Part shown: positions 6,336 to 13,983 of the stretch, piece after piece
How the letters are laid out: the number at the start of each line of letters is the position of its first letter
How positions within the stretch are numbered: the stretch's first letter is position 1
Assembly (NCBI RefSeq): GCF_000379825.1
Contig: NZ_KB903835.1
Span: 310,217-374,216 of the forward strand
Direction: 5' to 3'
Source: Longispora albida DSM 44784
GTDB lineage: Bacteria > Actinomycetota > Actinomycetes > Mycobacteriales > Micromonosporaceae
Length of the DNA stretch: 64,000 nucleotides
Notes under the pieces: model-generated
Told to the model about the DNA's origin: nothing
The model's database searches: none
Seen by the model: only the letters and a program-made list of their open reading frames with translations
Program-made: the position numbers and the translations under genes

Positions 6336-7198
6336 GCTTCGTACTCTCGTGCGATCGTGTCCCAGACGGAGTCGAACCACTGGCCAGCGCCCTCTACAAA
6401 CTGGGTGCCGTGCGATGCGCCGTCCTCATTGACGGTGTAGTGGAACAGCGGGACGTCTTTGCCTAGCAGGTCATAGATCGCGGTCGGTTCACCCTGGATG
6501 GACACCGTACGTTCGATTACGGGATAGAACCCGAACCAAGCCTCTTCGCCGTTCAGGATGTACATCTTGAACAGCGGAGCAGCACTGTGGATACGCACAA
6601 TGGCCTGCGCAGAGCGGACTAGGCCGAGATCCGCAAGTTCTGCTACTTGATCAATGATGCCGTCAGCCGCCCGCCGGGTGATCCGGGCGGCTCGCTGACG
6701 CACGGCGGGATCGTCCGCCTGAGTTGCCGCCAAGGCCGGGAGCGCCATAGGCACGTTCATGTCGGAGATCAAGACTCGAATCAGGATGCTCTCCGGCGTC
6801 AGGTCACCGGAACGCACCTTGTCCAGTACTTCCGCGATCGCATCGCGCAGCGTCTCACCGGAGAAGCCCGCGAAGTCGATCGTCACGTGAGGCCGCTCGA
6901 AAGCTGCTTCGATGTGTGGCCTCAACTCGACGGGCCGTTGCGTCTTGGCCCGGACGTACACGCCGCTTCCCTGCTTCGCGATCACCAGGCGCTCAGCCTT
7001 GAGCAGGTCTACCGCCCGGCGTGCCGTCTCTTTCGCGACGCCGAAGTAGTCAGACAGCGCGGGCTGCGACGGCACCCGAGCGCCGGGTGCCAACTTTTGA
7101 GTCAGGATGGCCGCACGCAGGCGGTTTGCGATCTCACGCGAGCCCAGCTTGGGGGCCGTTGGGTCCACTTCCCCGAGGTAATCAAGGTTCTCTGCCAC
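6332..7198 (-). CDS. GntR-family transcriptional regulator, probable element master repressor
   Basis: 288 residues. The N-terminal winged helix-turn-helix (about 20-85) reads IANRLRAAILTQKLAPGARV, PSQPALSDYFGVAKETARRA, LKAERLVIAKQGSGVYV. The remaining 200 residues form a predicted ligand-binding or effector domain. It does not look like a plain FadR or UTRA domain. In pSAM2-type elements a GntR protein (KorSA) represses replication and transfer, and this gene sits in the same position, transcribed away from the transfer operon. Inverted TACCTAGGGA/TCCCTAGGTA repeats at 7257-7304, across the promoter of the rightward operon, are its likely operators. Confidence 0.88.
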   Translation of the reverse strand: MAENLDYLGEVDPTAPKLGSREIANRLRAAILTQKLAPGARVPSQPALSDYFGVAKETARRAVDLLKAERLVIAKQGSGVYVRAKTQRPVELRPHIEAAFERPHVTIDFAGFSGETLRDAIAEVLDKVRSGDLTPESILIRVLISDMNVPMALPALAATQADDPAVRQRAARITRRAADGIIDQVAELADLGLVRSAQAIVRIHSAAPLFKMYILNGEEAWFGFYPVIERTVSIQGEPTAIYDLLGKDVPLFHYTVNEDGASHGTQFVEGAGQWFDSVWDTIAREYEA

Positions 7199-7250
7199 GA
7201 GTACAGGCTACAGGCTCCCTAGCCAAGTTGGGAAAATCTTGGCAGGCCCC

Positions 7251-7304
7251 TTGACCTACCTAGGGAACCTCGCCTACCTTGATTCCAGGCAACCTCCCTA
7301 GGTA
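7251..7304 (+). promoter_or_regulatory. Rightward promoter with GntR operators
   Basis: TTGACC (7251-7256) and TACCTT (7275-7280) with an 18-bp spacer form a plausible promoter. TACCTAGGGA (7257-7266) fills the spacer, and its exact reverse complement TCCCTAGGTA lies at 7295-7304. A partial third half-site is at 7216-7225. The layout fits repression of the replication and transfer operon and autoregulation of the divergent GntR gene. Confidence 0.6.
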
Positions 7305-7371
7305 AGTCGGAGGGGTTGAAGTAGCTGGTCAGTGGCTTGGAAGGCCCGATGAGGGCGCGCCTGCGCTGGCT

Positions 7372-7689
7372 GTGCGGCTGGTCTTTGAGAACTCCATAGA
7401 GGTGCACGGTTACCGGTTCTCGCGGTGGTCGTGTGCAGGTCTGCCCGCTGGGTCATCCGGCTTGGCGGTTTGGATCTCGGCTGCGGCGTCTTGGTCGTGG
7501 CCGGTCAACGCAAGGCGGGAAGGAGGGCCTGTTGTGGGCTCGAATTTTGCCGCGTGTGTGCGGCTGACGATCAAGAGCAAGTCGACGTGGCGTCGCTGCT
7601 CGGAGTGCTCGGTGACGTCCGGGCTGCCGGGTGATGAGACGCGCTGTACCTCGTGCCGCAAGGCGGCACACATCCGCCGTGCGGCCTGA
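7372..7689 (+). CDS. Doubtful zinc-ribbon ORF, first in the rightward operon
   Basis: 105 residues with a weak GTG start. The frame is open further upstream, to about 7318, and a GGAGG lies at 7309-7313. The C-terminus carries CSEC, twelve residues, CTSC, a convincing zinc-ribbon spacing that speaks for a real gene. The middle (GLAVWISAAASWSWPVN) is less convincing. It follows the regulated promoter and precedes a hairpin and the DUF6284 gene. If it is not translated, 7305-7793 is a leader region. Confidence 0.35.
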   Translation: MRLVFENSIEVHGYRFSRWSCAGLPAGSSGLAVWISAAASWSWPVNARREGGPVVGSNFAACVRLTIKSKSTWRRCSECSVTSGLPGDETRCTSCRKAAHIRRAA

Positions 7690-7728
7690 CGGCCCGGCGG
7701 AACACAAGACCTTCCACAGACGGCGGGA

Positions 7729-7754
7729 GGGCCAGCGGCGGCTACCGCTGGCCC
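7729..7754 (+). terminator. Hairpin (attenuator or terminator) before the DUF6284 gene
   Basis: GGGCCAGCGG (7729-7738) pairs perfectly with CCGCTGGCCC (7745-7754), followed by TCGTTTCGGG. It lies 40 bp before the next start and may separate the leader from the main operon. Confidence 0.5.
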
Positions 7755-7793
7755 TCGTTTCGGGTCGTCACTACATCGACTGGAGCTGGACCC

Positions 7794-8090
7794 ATGATGA
7801 GTATCCCCCTGCGCTACCCGGGTGCTGACCCGGACGGCGCGGTTGAGGTGGACGTGCTGGACCTGCTGGCCGGGCCGGGCGTGGCTGAGCTGGCAGAGAT
7901 CGAGGCGGAGTGGCCGGAGCTTGAGCTTGGGCTTGAGCTGACTGGTTTGGAACTGGCGCGGATCGACCGGCCCGCAACGGAGCTGGACTTCCGGCGTGAG
8001 CGGCGTCTGGTGCGCCAGATTCTCGCGATGCGCAAGGCACGGCTTGCTGCCGCTGCCGGGCACCTGGTGCTGCGGGCGGTGGCGGCATGA
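7794..8090 (+). CDS. DUF6284-family small protein
   Basis: 98 residues from the first of two consecutive ATGs at 7794. GGAG ten bases upstream supports this over the longer frame from 7653. The pattern AELAEIEAEWPELE, then a long helix, then ELDFRRERRLVRQILAMR is the DUF6284 signature I know from many actinomycete integrative elements. Helical, probably cytoplasmic, function unknown. It overlaps the NUDIX gene by ATGA, starting a chain of seven genes joined by 1 to 4 bp overlaps. Confidence 0.75.
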   Translation: MMSIPLRYPGADPDGAVEVDVLDLLAGPGVAELAEIEAEWPELELGLELTGLELARIDRPATELDFRRERRLVRQILAMRKARLAAAAGHLVLRAVAA

Positions 8091-9013
8091 GCGAGCCGGT
8101 GACCTACACGCACCCCGACGTTTTCACGACCGGTGTCGAGCAGGGCTGGGCCGAGCGTGAGACCAACCCGGCCGCGATCGACTGGCCCGCACGGCAGGCC
8201 GTGGCCGCTATCCCGTTCGAGGTGGTTGACGGCCGTCCGGTGAACCCGTGCGCGTCGACAGGCATCCGCTACGGCCGCAACAACCTCGGCCTGTGGGGCG
8301 AAAACCTCATGGCCGATGCCCTCGTAACAGCCCGGTACGACGGCGGGCTTTACGTGCTGATGGTTGAGCGCGCTGACGGTCACGGCTGGGCTGTGCCGGG
8401 CGGCGCTGTCGACCCGGGCGAGACGGGCCTGGACGGCGCGATCCGCGAGCTGGAGGAAGAGACCGGACTGACGGTCGATCCTCTGTTGTGGACGGTGAGC
8501 GAGGCGCGGTACGTGCCGGACCCGCGCGGGTCGGATGAGGCGTGGGCGGTGACGGTGGCCGCGTCGGCGTTCCTGGGGACGGTGCTGAACCTGCCTGCCG
8601 TGCGGGGCTGCGATGACGCGCGGCGTGCGGAGTGGGTACGCGCGGACAGCAGGGCGGCCCTGGAAGAGGACCTGGCGCAGCGGTTCGGCGGGCAGATCTT
8701 CGCCGCGCACGTCGACCTGGTCGACGCGATCTGGCAGGAACAGCAGCCGGTGGCGGCAGTGGCGGGTGTGCCGGTGCTGGTGCGCCAGGCCGGGCCGTGC
8801 GAGACGGGCGGGCTGCACCAGGTGGCGCGGGGCGAATCGTCGGTCCTGGTCCTGACGGCCGGGGGTCAGCGGACGGCTGACAACGGCGTGGAAGTGGCCC
8901 TGTCGGGCTGCGAGGGCTGCGGGGCGGTGCTGCTGGAAGTCGGCTCGTTCTGGACCGGCAGCCCGTTCGTGGTCCTGGAGATCGGCGGGGCGGGGCTGGA
9001 GGCCCGGCCGTGA
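8087..9013 (+). CDS. NUDIX hydrolase of the element (possible Pra-like position)
   Basis: 308 residues. A complete NUDIX box is visible at about 105-128 (GGAVDPGETGLDGA, then IRELEEETGL), so the fold should be active on a nucleoside-diphosphate-linked substrate. The N-terminal 70 residues (IDWPARQAVAAIPFEVVDGRP) and a C-terminal domain of about 90 residues with CEGCG are extra to the core. NUDIX-domain proteins are standard in AICEs, and the pSAM2 activator Pra is of this type. A regulatory rather than purely metabolic role is therefore plausible but unproven. Start ATG overlaps the upstream stop. Confidence 0.85.
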   Translation: MSEPVTYTHPDVFTTGVEQGWAERETNPAAIDWPARQAVAAIPFEVVDGRPVNPCASTGIRYGRNNLGLWGENLMADALVTARYDGGLYVLMVERADGHGWAVPGGAVDPGETGLDGAIRELEEETGLTVDPLLWTVSEARYVPDPRGSDEAWAVTVAASAFLGTVLNLPAVRGCDDARRAEWVRADSRAALEEDLAQRFGGQIFAAHVDLVDAIWQEQQPVAAVAGVPVLVRQAGPCETGGLHQVARGESSVLVLTAGGQRTADNGVEVALSGCEGCGAVLLEVGSFWTGSPFVVLEIGGAGLEARP

Positions 9014-9393
9014 GCCGGTCGGCACGCTACCGGGCGGCGTTCAACGACCCGGAAGGGCTGCGGCACCAGGGCGTGCCCACGTTCCCGTGGCAGTCGGCAC
9101 CGGACGGCTACGCCACCCGGCGGCAGCTCCGTGCCGCTGGGCTGCGGCCGGGAGGCCAGCCGATCGCCGCGCAGGTCCTCTGGCGCGGCATCGGCGGGAC
9201 CCGGGCCGCGTACCTCTACCGGCTCGACCTGGCGCTCCCGAAGAGGACCGCCACGGCCGCGCAGCTCGCCTCACTGGGGCGGGCTATGGCCGTGCGCAGG
9301 ACGTGCACGACGTGCCGGATCGAGCGCCCGTACTGCATTCCCCGGTCACTGGGTGAGTGCCTGAGCTGCGCCGAAGGAGACGAGCAGCGATGA
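9010..9393 (+). CDS. RRQRL-motif-type zinc-binding protein
   Basis: 127 residues; GTG start overlaps the NUDIX stop (GTGA). The core YATRRQLRAAGLRPGGQPI resembles the RRQRL motif of a small AICE protein family. The C-terminus has RTCTTCRIERPYCIPRSLGECLSC, two CxxC-type pairs that could bind zinc. It probably binds DNA or RNA, or acts as a structural accessory in transfer; the true function is unknown. It sits between NUDIX and further small genes of one operon. Confidence 0.75.
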   Translation: MSRSARYRAAFNDPEGLRHQGVPTFPWQSAPDGYATRRQLRAAGLRPGGQPIAAQVLWRGIGGTRAAYLYRLDLALPKRTATAAQLASLGRAMAVRRTCTTCRIERPYCIPRSLGECLSCAEGDEQR

Positions 9394-9698
9394 ATTCAGA
9401 AGAGACACGCGAGGCCACGCTGGCGATGATCCGGTCCGCGATGGACGGCGGATGCCCGTTCCCCGTGTCCATGCACGTGTCCGAAGACGGCCTGTACGTG
9501 GTGCTCCAGACGGCCACGGTCACGGGGGTCAGGAAGTGGGCTGCGGCGCTGTGGCTGCGCGAGCCTGAGTCGATCGTCTACCAGCGCGAAGACCACACCT
9601 GGCGTCGTCTGACACGCACGGGGCCTGCCGTTTTCGCGGGTGTGTGCTGGTCCGTCAGTTCCTACCAGTCAGTGAGCGAGCAGGAGGCAGGGCTGTGA
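9390..9698 (+). CDS. Small hypothetical protein
   Basis: 102 residues from ATG 9390 (MNSEETREATLAMIRSAMDG), overlapping the previous stop as ATGA; the longer frame from 9357 is not needed. It is alpha/beta with no membrane segment: GGCPFPVSMHVSEDGLYVVLQT, then WAAALWLREPESIVYQRED. Two Trp-rich strands suggest a compact domain. No family recognised. The stop TGATG overlaps the next start by one base. Confidence 0.65.
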   Translation: MNSEETREATLAMIRSAMDGGCPFPVSMHVSEDGLYVVLQTATVTGVRKWAAALWLREPESIVYQREDHTWRRLTRTGPAVFAGVCWSVSSYQSVSEQEAGL

Positions 9699-9841
9699 TG
9701 AAGAAAATCGGTGGCTGGCTGTTCGTGGTCCTGGTCGCGCTGTTCGTGTTCAAAGACCCGGCCGGTGCTGCGGAGTGGGTCAAGACCATCTTTGGCGGGC
9801 TGGGTGAGTTCGCGGGGGCGTTCGTCAAGGACGACAAGTGA
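9698..9841 (+). CDS. 47-residue single-pass membrane protein
   Basis: Starts ATG 9698 (MKKIGGWLFVVLVALFVF) with AGGAGG about ten bases upstream. One N-terminal transmembrane helix, then AAEWVKTIFGGLGEFAGAFVK, an amphipathic helix. Very small proteins of this type sit before the Spd-like gene in many AICEs and may help form the mating pore or septal-spread complex (inference). Its GTGA stop overlaps the next gene. Confidence 0.7.
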   Translation: MKKIGGWLFVVLVALFVFKDPAGAAEWVKTIFGGLGEFAGAFVKDDK

Positions 9842-10761
9842 GCGCCCCGGCACCGGCACGGGGTAGCGCGTACCCGGTTCCGGTGGAGGACTTGCTGGGC
9901 GCGGCGCTGGACATGGCCCTGGAAGCCGGGGAAGTGCCGTCGCGGAACCGGCTCATGGCGGAGCTGCGGATCGGTGCGGCCAAAGCGAGCCAGGTCCGCG
10001 ACGCGCTGACCGCGACGGGCACGGACTGGGCGGTGGCCGGGCGGCTGCTGGCCGACGCGCCCGATGAACGGGCGGCGGCCGTGCGGGGACGGCTCCTGGA
10101 TGAGCTGACCGCAGCCCCCAGCCCGCCCGAGCCGGAGCCGGTACGGCACCTGCACGCGGTACCCGACACCGAGACGGAAGCCGTGGCGTACCCGGGTACC
10201 GGCCCGGACCACGACCCGCAACCCGGGCTGCCCGAACCCGCCGTGCCAGAGCCGGTGCCCGGCGGGGATGCGCTGGTCACGGTAGCCGCGTACCCGGGTA
10301 CGCCGCCGGCCCGGCCGGTGCGGCGGGTGCGGTCGTGGCCGCTGCTGCTGCTGGCTCTCCCGGCGTTCGTGGCGATCTGGTCCGGGTGGGTCGGGCTGGG
10401 TGAGCTGGCCGGGTTCGGCATCGTGCACCCCCTGCCCGGCATCGCCGACAAGGTAGCGATCAACACGGCAATAACGCTGCCGATCGGCATGGAGATCTAC
10501 GCCGCGTACGCGCTGCGCGTGTGGCTCTCCGGCAGCGTTCCGCAGAGGGCGCGCAGGTTCGCGCGGTGGTCTGCGATCGGGTCGCTGCTGCTCGGCGCTG
10601 CCGGGCAGGTCGCCTACCACCTCATGGCCGCATCCGGCGTCACAGCCGCACCGTGGCCGATCACGACAGCGGTCGCGTGCCTGCCGGTCGCGGTACTCGG
10701 CATGGGCGCGGCACTCGCACACCTCATCAAGCACGACGACGACACGAAGGACGTGATCTGA
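9838..10761 (+). CDS. DUF2637-type, Spd-like membrane protein
   Basis: 307 residues. The N-terminal 80 residues are helical and look DNA-binding (VPSRNRLMAELRIGAAKASQ resembles a helix-turn-helix). Then comes a Pro/Glu-rich linker (about 95-160) and four hydrophobic segments from about 165 on (LLLLALPAFVAIWSGWVGLG, then AITLPIGMEIYAAYALRVWL, IGSLLLGAAGQVAYHLM, CLPVAVLGMGAALAHLI). The membrane part fits DUF2637, found in the spread (Spd) genes of actinomycete conjugative elements and thought to help intramycelial plasmid distribution. The joined DNA-binding-like N-terminus suggests it may tether element DNA to the membrane. Confidence 0.78.
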   Translation: MSAPAPARGSAYPVPVEDLLGAALDMALEAGEVPSRNRLMAELRIGAAKASQVRDALTATGTDWAVAGRLLADAPDERAAAVRGRLLDELTAAPSPPEPEPVRHLHAVPDTETEAVAYPGTGPDHDPQPGLPEPAVPEPVPGGDALVTVAAYPGTPPARPVRRVRSWPLLLLALPAFVAIWSGWVGLGELAGFGIVHPLPGIADKVAINTAITLPIGMEIYAAYALRVWLSGSVPQRARRFARWSAIGSLLLGAAGQVAYHLMAASGVTAAPWPITTAVACLPVAVLGMGAALAHLIKHDDDTKDVI

Positions 10762-10762
10762 G

Positions 10763-10972
10763 ATGGCGCAGGAATCGTGGATTGAGGTCCTGGTCAGCAT
10801 CGCTGAGCACTGCCTCAAGCAGGGAGATGACCCAGAAGTGGTGCTGCACGGGCTCATTCGCATGCTCCGCAAGGGCGACACCGGCACAGGGCGGCAGGCC
10901 GTGAACGTGACTCAGACGCTCGGCAACGTCGGCCCTGGGTCGGTGGTGATCGGCCACATCGGACAGCAGTAG
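10763..10972 (+). CDS. Small hypothetical protein
   Basis: 69 residues, starting one base after the previous stop. A helical N-terminal half (MAQESWIEVLVSIAEHCL, then DPEVVLHGLIRMLRKG) precedes a Gly/Val-rich tail (NVGPGSVVIGHIGQQ). No cysteine cluster and no membrane helix. Function unknown; it is the last gene before the first tRNA-like element. Confidence 0.55.
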   Translation: MAQESWIEVLVSIAEHCLKQGDDPEVVLHGLIRMLRKGDTGTGRQAVNVTQTLGNVGPGSVVIGHIGQQ

Positions 10973-10980
10973 GCGCGGCA

Positions 10981-11025
10981 GCCCGGCCGGTCTGGCGGCA
11001 TCCCCGGTTCGACTCCGGGGCGGGC
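10981..11025 (+). other. tRNA-like minihelix 1
   Basis: GCCCG (10981-10985) can pair with CGGGC (11021-11025). Directly inside the 3' strand sits a T-arm look-alike: CCCCGG, loop TTCGACT, CCGGGG (11002-11020). The T stem joins the outer stem without a gap, as in the acceptor/T half of a tRNA. No D or anticodon arm is present. A related copy lies at 11260-11300. Confidence 0.5.
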
Positions 11026-11072
11026 ACGGAGGCAGGCCGCTGGGGCTTGCCTGATCTCAAGGGAGTTTTCGG

Positions 11073-11240
11073 ATGAGCAAGCGTCACGAGACCGCCGACA
11101 CCACCGCGTTCACCGACAAGGCCGTTTTCAACTACGGCTGGATGTGCGACTGCGGCAAGCGGGAGAGCGCAGCGACCTCGGGCTACGAAACCCTCGCGCA
11201 GTCGCAGGCTGCGGCTGAGGCACACAAGCGGCGCAGGTAG
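11073..11240 (+). CDS. 55-residue Cys-containing element protein
   Basis: Begins ATG 11073 (MSKRHETADTTAFTDKAV) with GGGAG nine bases upstream and ends TAG 11238-11240. A short CDCGKRES zinc-knuckle-like core is followed by a charged helix (QSQAAAEAHKRRR). It sits between two tRNA-like minihelices in the transfer operon. Small proteins of this look are often labelled mobile element transfer protein in AICEs. Function unknown. Confidence 0.6.
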   Translation: MSKRHETADTTAFTDKAVFNYGWMCDCGKRESAATSGYETLAQSQAAAEAHKRRR

Positions 11241-11259
11241 CCCTGCGGCATGCGCAGCG

Positions 11260-11300
11260 GCCCGGCTGGCAGGCACACCCCGTTCGAGCCGGGGGCGGGC
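11260..11300 (+). other. tRNA-like minihelix 2
   Basis: The same plan as at 10981: GCCCG (11260-11264) with CGGGC (11296-11300), enclosing CCCCG, loop TTCGAGC, CGGGG (11278-11294). It lies between the 55-residue gene and the next small zinc-finger gene. The surrounding bases (CAGC, CCCGGC, GGCA) also match copy 1. Confidence 0.5.
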
Positions 11301-11352
11301 GCGACGGGGTCAGTCATCAGGGCCGACCCGGTTTCCGAAGGAGACACAGGCT

Positions 11353-11550
11353 ATGGCGAAGGCAAAGGACCCCTACTCGAACCCGTTTCGCGTCATCTTC
11401 TCGCGGCAGTGCAACTACTGCAACGGCACGGGTCAGAAAAGCCAGCTTGCAGGCGGCACCGACATCTTGAAGAACGGCAAGCCGGTCGCTTTCTCTCACT
11501 ACAAGACCATGCAGACGTGCCCGCTCTGCAACGGCACGGGCAAAAAGTAA
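11353..11550 (+). CDS. DnaJ-type zinc-finger small protein
   Basis: 65 residues; GGAGA ribosome-binding site eight bases before ATG 11353. It contains two copies of the DnaJ zinc-finger motif CxxCxGxG (CNYCNGTG and CPLCNGTG) about 35 residues apart, which together would bind one zinc ion. In DnaJ the motif binds unfolded peptide. Here, without a J domain, it may be a protein- or nucleic-acid-binding accessory of the TraB machine encoded next. A second protein with the same motif follows traB (13963), so the pair flanks the DNA pump. Confidence 0.75.
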   Translation: MAKAKDPYSNPFRVIFSRQCNYCNGTGQKSQLAGGTDILKNGKPVAFSHYKTMQTCPLCNGTGKK

Positions 11551-11556
11551 CCGTGC

Positions 11557-11600
11557 CCGGAGCACGGCCCCATAGGCGTAGGAACCTGGCCGTGCTCCGG
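11557..11600 (+). promoter_or_regulatory. Intergenic hairpin before traB
   Basis: CCGGAGCACGGCC (11557-11569) pairs perfectly over 13 bp with 11588-11600 around an 18-nt loop, 37 bp before the traB-like start. No T tract, so more likely an RNA-processing or attenuation structure than a simple terminator. Confidence 0.5.
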
Positions 11601-11637
11601 CCCTCTGACAACACAGGATGCGGCAGAAGGAGTTCCA

Positions 11638-13827
11638 GTGAAGCATGAACGAGACGACGGGGAACACGAGCTGTTCGACCGTCTGGAACGCGAGATGACG
11701 CAAGACGGTGGCGCGGCGGCCGGTGTGACGGATCTGGACGCGGAGCGTGCGCGGCGGCGCAGTGGCCCGGCGGATCAGCATTTTGAGGTCTCGCTGGACG
11801 ACGACGAGGACGACGGCGGGCCGGAGCGCGGCGGGGGCCTGGTCGTGGAGCCGGTGGCGGTGGCGGGCCGCCGTGAGGTGATTCCGTCGGAGTGGCGGGG
11901 CTGGGCGAACATCCGCGCGACGGTCCGGTACTGGCTGGCGTATGCCGGGCATGTGGCGGCGTTCCACGCGGTCCGCTTGCCCTGGTACGCCGCGCAGGCG
12001 TTGTTCTGGGCGGTGGTGGGTGTGTTCCGGGTGGCGGGCCGTCAGATTCGCTGGTGGTGGGTGGCTGAGCAGCACAGCCTGCGGCAGGCTGCCGCCGACG
12101 CGAATGATCCGGGGACGTGGCTGAAGCTCCACAAGGAGACCCGGTCTACGCGGATGTGGCGGTTCATCGTGCTGGGCGGTGAGGTTCTGCTGCTCGTGCT
12201 GGTCCTGCCGGTGGCGTGGGCGGTGGCTCCGTGGTGGGCGCGGGTAGCGGGGGTGGTCGCCGCGGTGGCTTTCCTCGCGCGTGCGGGCCGTCCGGCGGAC
12301 CGGCGGATCGTGTCTGCGGCGGTGGTGACAGCGAGGCTGCGGAGGCTGAGCCCGGATATCGTGCTGCGCGCGTACTACGCGGCGGGGCTGGGAAACCCGG
12401 ACCGCGCTGACAAGGTGGTGCAGTTCGGTTCGACGATGCAGCGTGACGCGTCGGGTACCGGGTCGCAGGTGGTGATTGACCTGCCGTACGGCCGGACGTT
12501 CGATGACGCGGTGAAGAACCGGGGCGCGATCGCCTCGGGACTGGACGTGTCGGTCAATCAGGTGTTCCTCACCAGGGATGCGACCTCGCATCGCAGGCAC
12601 CTGCTGTGGGTGGCAGACCGTGATCCGCTGGCGATCCCGGCGGGCAAGACGCCGCTGCTGGACTGCAAACGGCGCTCGATCTGGAAGGCCGCGCCGTTCG
12701 GGCTGGATGAGCGGGGCAGGGCGGTGGAACTGTCCCTGATGTGGATCAGCGTGCTGATCGGCGCTCAGCCGCGTAAAGGCAAGACGTTCTCGGCACGGCT
12801 CCTGGCGCTGTACGCCGCACTCGATCCGTTCGTGCGGCTGTTCATCGCAGACGGCAAGTCGTCTCCGGACTGGCGGAAGTTCGCCCTGGTCGCAGAGGAC
12901 ATGGTGTACGGCACCCATCCGACCCGCGATGACGCCGACCCGGTGACGCACATGCGTCTCATGCTGCGGGCGGTCAAGGCGCACATTCTCCGGGTGAACG
13001 AGATCCTGTCCGGGCTGCCAGTGGATCTGTGCCCTGAGGGCAAGCTGACGGCGGAGCTGGCGCGTGATCCGAAGTGCCCGGACCTGCGGGTAGTGCTGCT
13101 CGTGCTGGAAGAGTTCCAGGTGTACTACGAGCTGGACGACAAGGACGCATCAAGCGAGATCGCCTCGCTGCTGTCGTACATCATGGCCGTCGGCCCGTCC
13201 TCGGGCGTGGTGCTGCTGTCGGCGTCGCAGAAGCCTTCCGGGGTGGGTGGCGCGTCGAACATCGGGCAGTTGTTTACCCGGTTCCGCGACAACCACGCCG
13301 CGCGGTTCGCGCTCAAGTGCGGCAACCGCAACGTGTCCGAGGCGATCCTGGGCGGGGACGCCTACGCCGAGGGCATCGACGCGTCCACGCTGCCGACCGG
13401 CAAGCCGTACCTGGGTGTCGGCTACCTGTACGGGCTGACCGACGACACGCCGACTGTGCGGACCTACCTGGCCGATCACGCCGACGCGGAAAAGATCCTG
13501 ATCGCAGCCCGCAAGCACCGTGAGACAGCGGGCACCCTGGCCGGGATGGCAGCCGGTGAAGTCACCGTGCGTGAAACCCGCGATGTGCTCGCGGATGTCG
13601 CATCGGTGTTCGCGGCGGGGGAGACGGGGTTGCAGTGGCCGGTCATCGCGGCCCGGCTGGCAGAAGCCATCCCGGAGCACTACGCGGACCTGTCCGCCGA
13701 CGCGATCTCGGCCCAGTGCCGCTCGATTGGTGTACGCAGCGTCAACGTCAAGTCCGGCGGTGAGGTTCTCAAGGGAGCCAAGCTGGCCGACGTCCGGGCC
13801 GCGATCGAGGGCCGGGACGCCGCCTGA
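11638..13827 (+). CDS. traB: FtsK/SpoIIIE-type DNA translocase, TraB-like conjugation protein
   Basis: 729 residues from GTG 11638 with GGAG upstream. The N-terminal 90 residues are charged. Hydrophobic segments lie at about 100-140 and 175-220 (VLLLVLVLPVAWAVAPWWARV). The motor domain has Walker A at about 376-386 (GAQPRKGKT) and Walker B at about 485 (LLVLEEFQ). The last 100 residues look like a winged-helix domain of the type that reads 8-bp recognition sites. In actinomycete conjugation one such hexameric pump moves double-stranded DNA to the recipient without relaxase nicking. The 8-bp repeats that begin 3 bp after its stop are the likely binding sites. Confidence 0.88.
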   Translation: MKHERDDGEHELFDRLEREMTQDGGAAAGVTDLDAERARRRSGPADQHFEVSLDDDEDDGGPERGGGLVVEPVAVAGRREVIPSEWRGWANIRATVRYWLAYAGHVAAFHAVRLPWYAAQALFWAVVGVFRVAGRQIRWWWVAEQHSLRQAAADANDPGTWLKLHKETRSTRMWRFIVLGGEVLLLVLVLPVAWAVAPWWARVAGVVAAVAFLARAGRPADRRIVSAAVVTARLRRLSPDIVLRAYYAAGLGNPDRADKVVQFGSTMQRDASGTGSQVVIDLPYGRTFDDAVKNRGAIASGLDVSVNQVFLTRDATSHRRHLLWVADRDPLAIPAGKTPLLDCKRRSIWKAAPFGLDERGRAVELSLMWISVLIGAQPRKGKTFSARLLALYAALDPFVRLFIADGKSSPDWRKFALVAEDMVYGTHPTRDDADPVTHMRLMLRAVKAHILRVNEILSGLPVDLCPEGKLTAELARDPKCPDLRVVLLVLEEFQVYYELDDKDASSEIASLLSYIMAVGPSSGVVLLSASQKPSGVGGASNIGQLFTRFRDNHAARFALKCGNRNVSEAILGGDAYAEGIDASTLPTGKPYLGVGYLYGLTDDTPTVRTYLADHADAEKILIAARKHRETAGTLAGMAAGEVTVRETRDVLADVASVFAAGETGLQWPVIAARLAEAIPEHYADLSADAISAQCRSIGVRSVNVKSGGEVLKGAKLADVRAAIEGRDAA

Positions 13828-13829
13828 AC

Positions 13830-13983
13830 GGTAGCGGCCCTCCCGCTACCGGTAGCGGCTGCGCTACCCCAGCCGCTACCCGCCCAGCCAGCTAGTATTT
13901 CCGCTGGTAGCGGGTAGCGGCCGGACCCCTTCCAGCCTGGAAACCGCCCTGGAGGGCAAACCATGACCATTCTCGCCGCTACC
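13830..13983. repeat. Array of eight GGTAGCGG/CCGCTACC octamers, candidate clt locus
   Basis: Plus orientation at 13830, 13851, 13906 and 13913. Minus orientation at 13843, 13861 (one mismatch), 13873 and 13976. The array starts 3 bp after the traB stop and the last copy lies in the next gene. TraB proteins of pSVH1-type plasmids bind 8-bp repeats in a clt region near the traB 3' end. The position and unit length match; the sequence itself is specific to this element. Confidence 0.65.

Noticed and set aside
8087-9013. NUDIX gene as a chromosomal housekeeping enzyme
   Set aside because: It lies in a chain of overlapping element genes and carries extra N- and C-terminal domains, so it belongs to the element.
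10981-11300. Complete tRNA genes in the transfer operon
   Set aside because: Only acceptor-like and T-arm-like parts can be formed. There is no D arm or anticodon arm, and the length is 41-45 nt.
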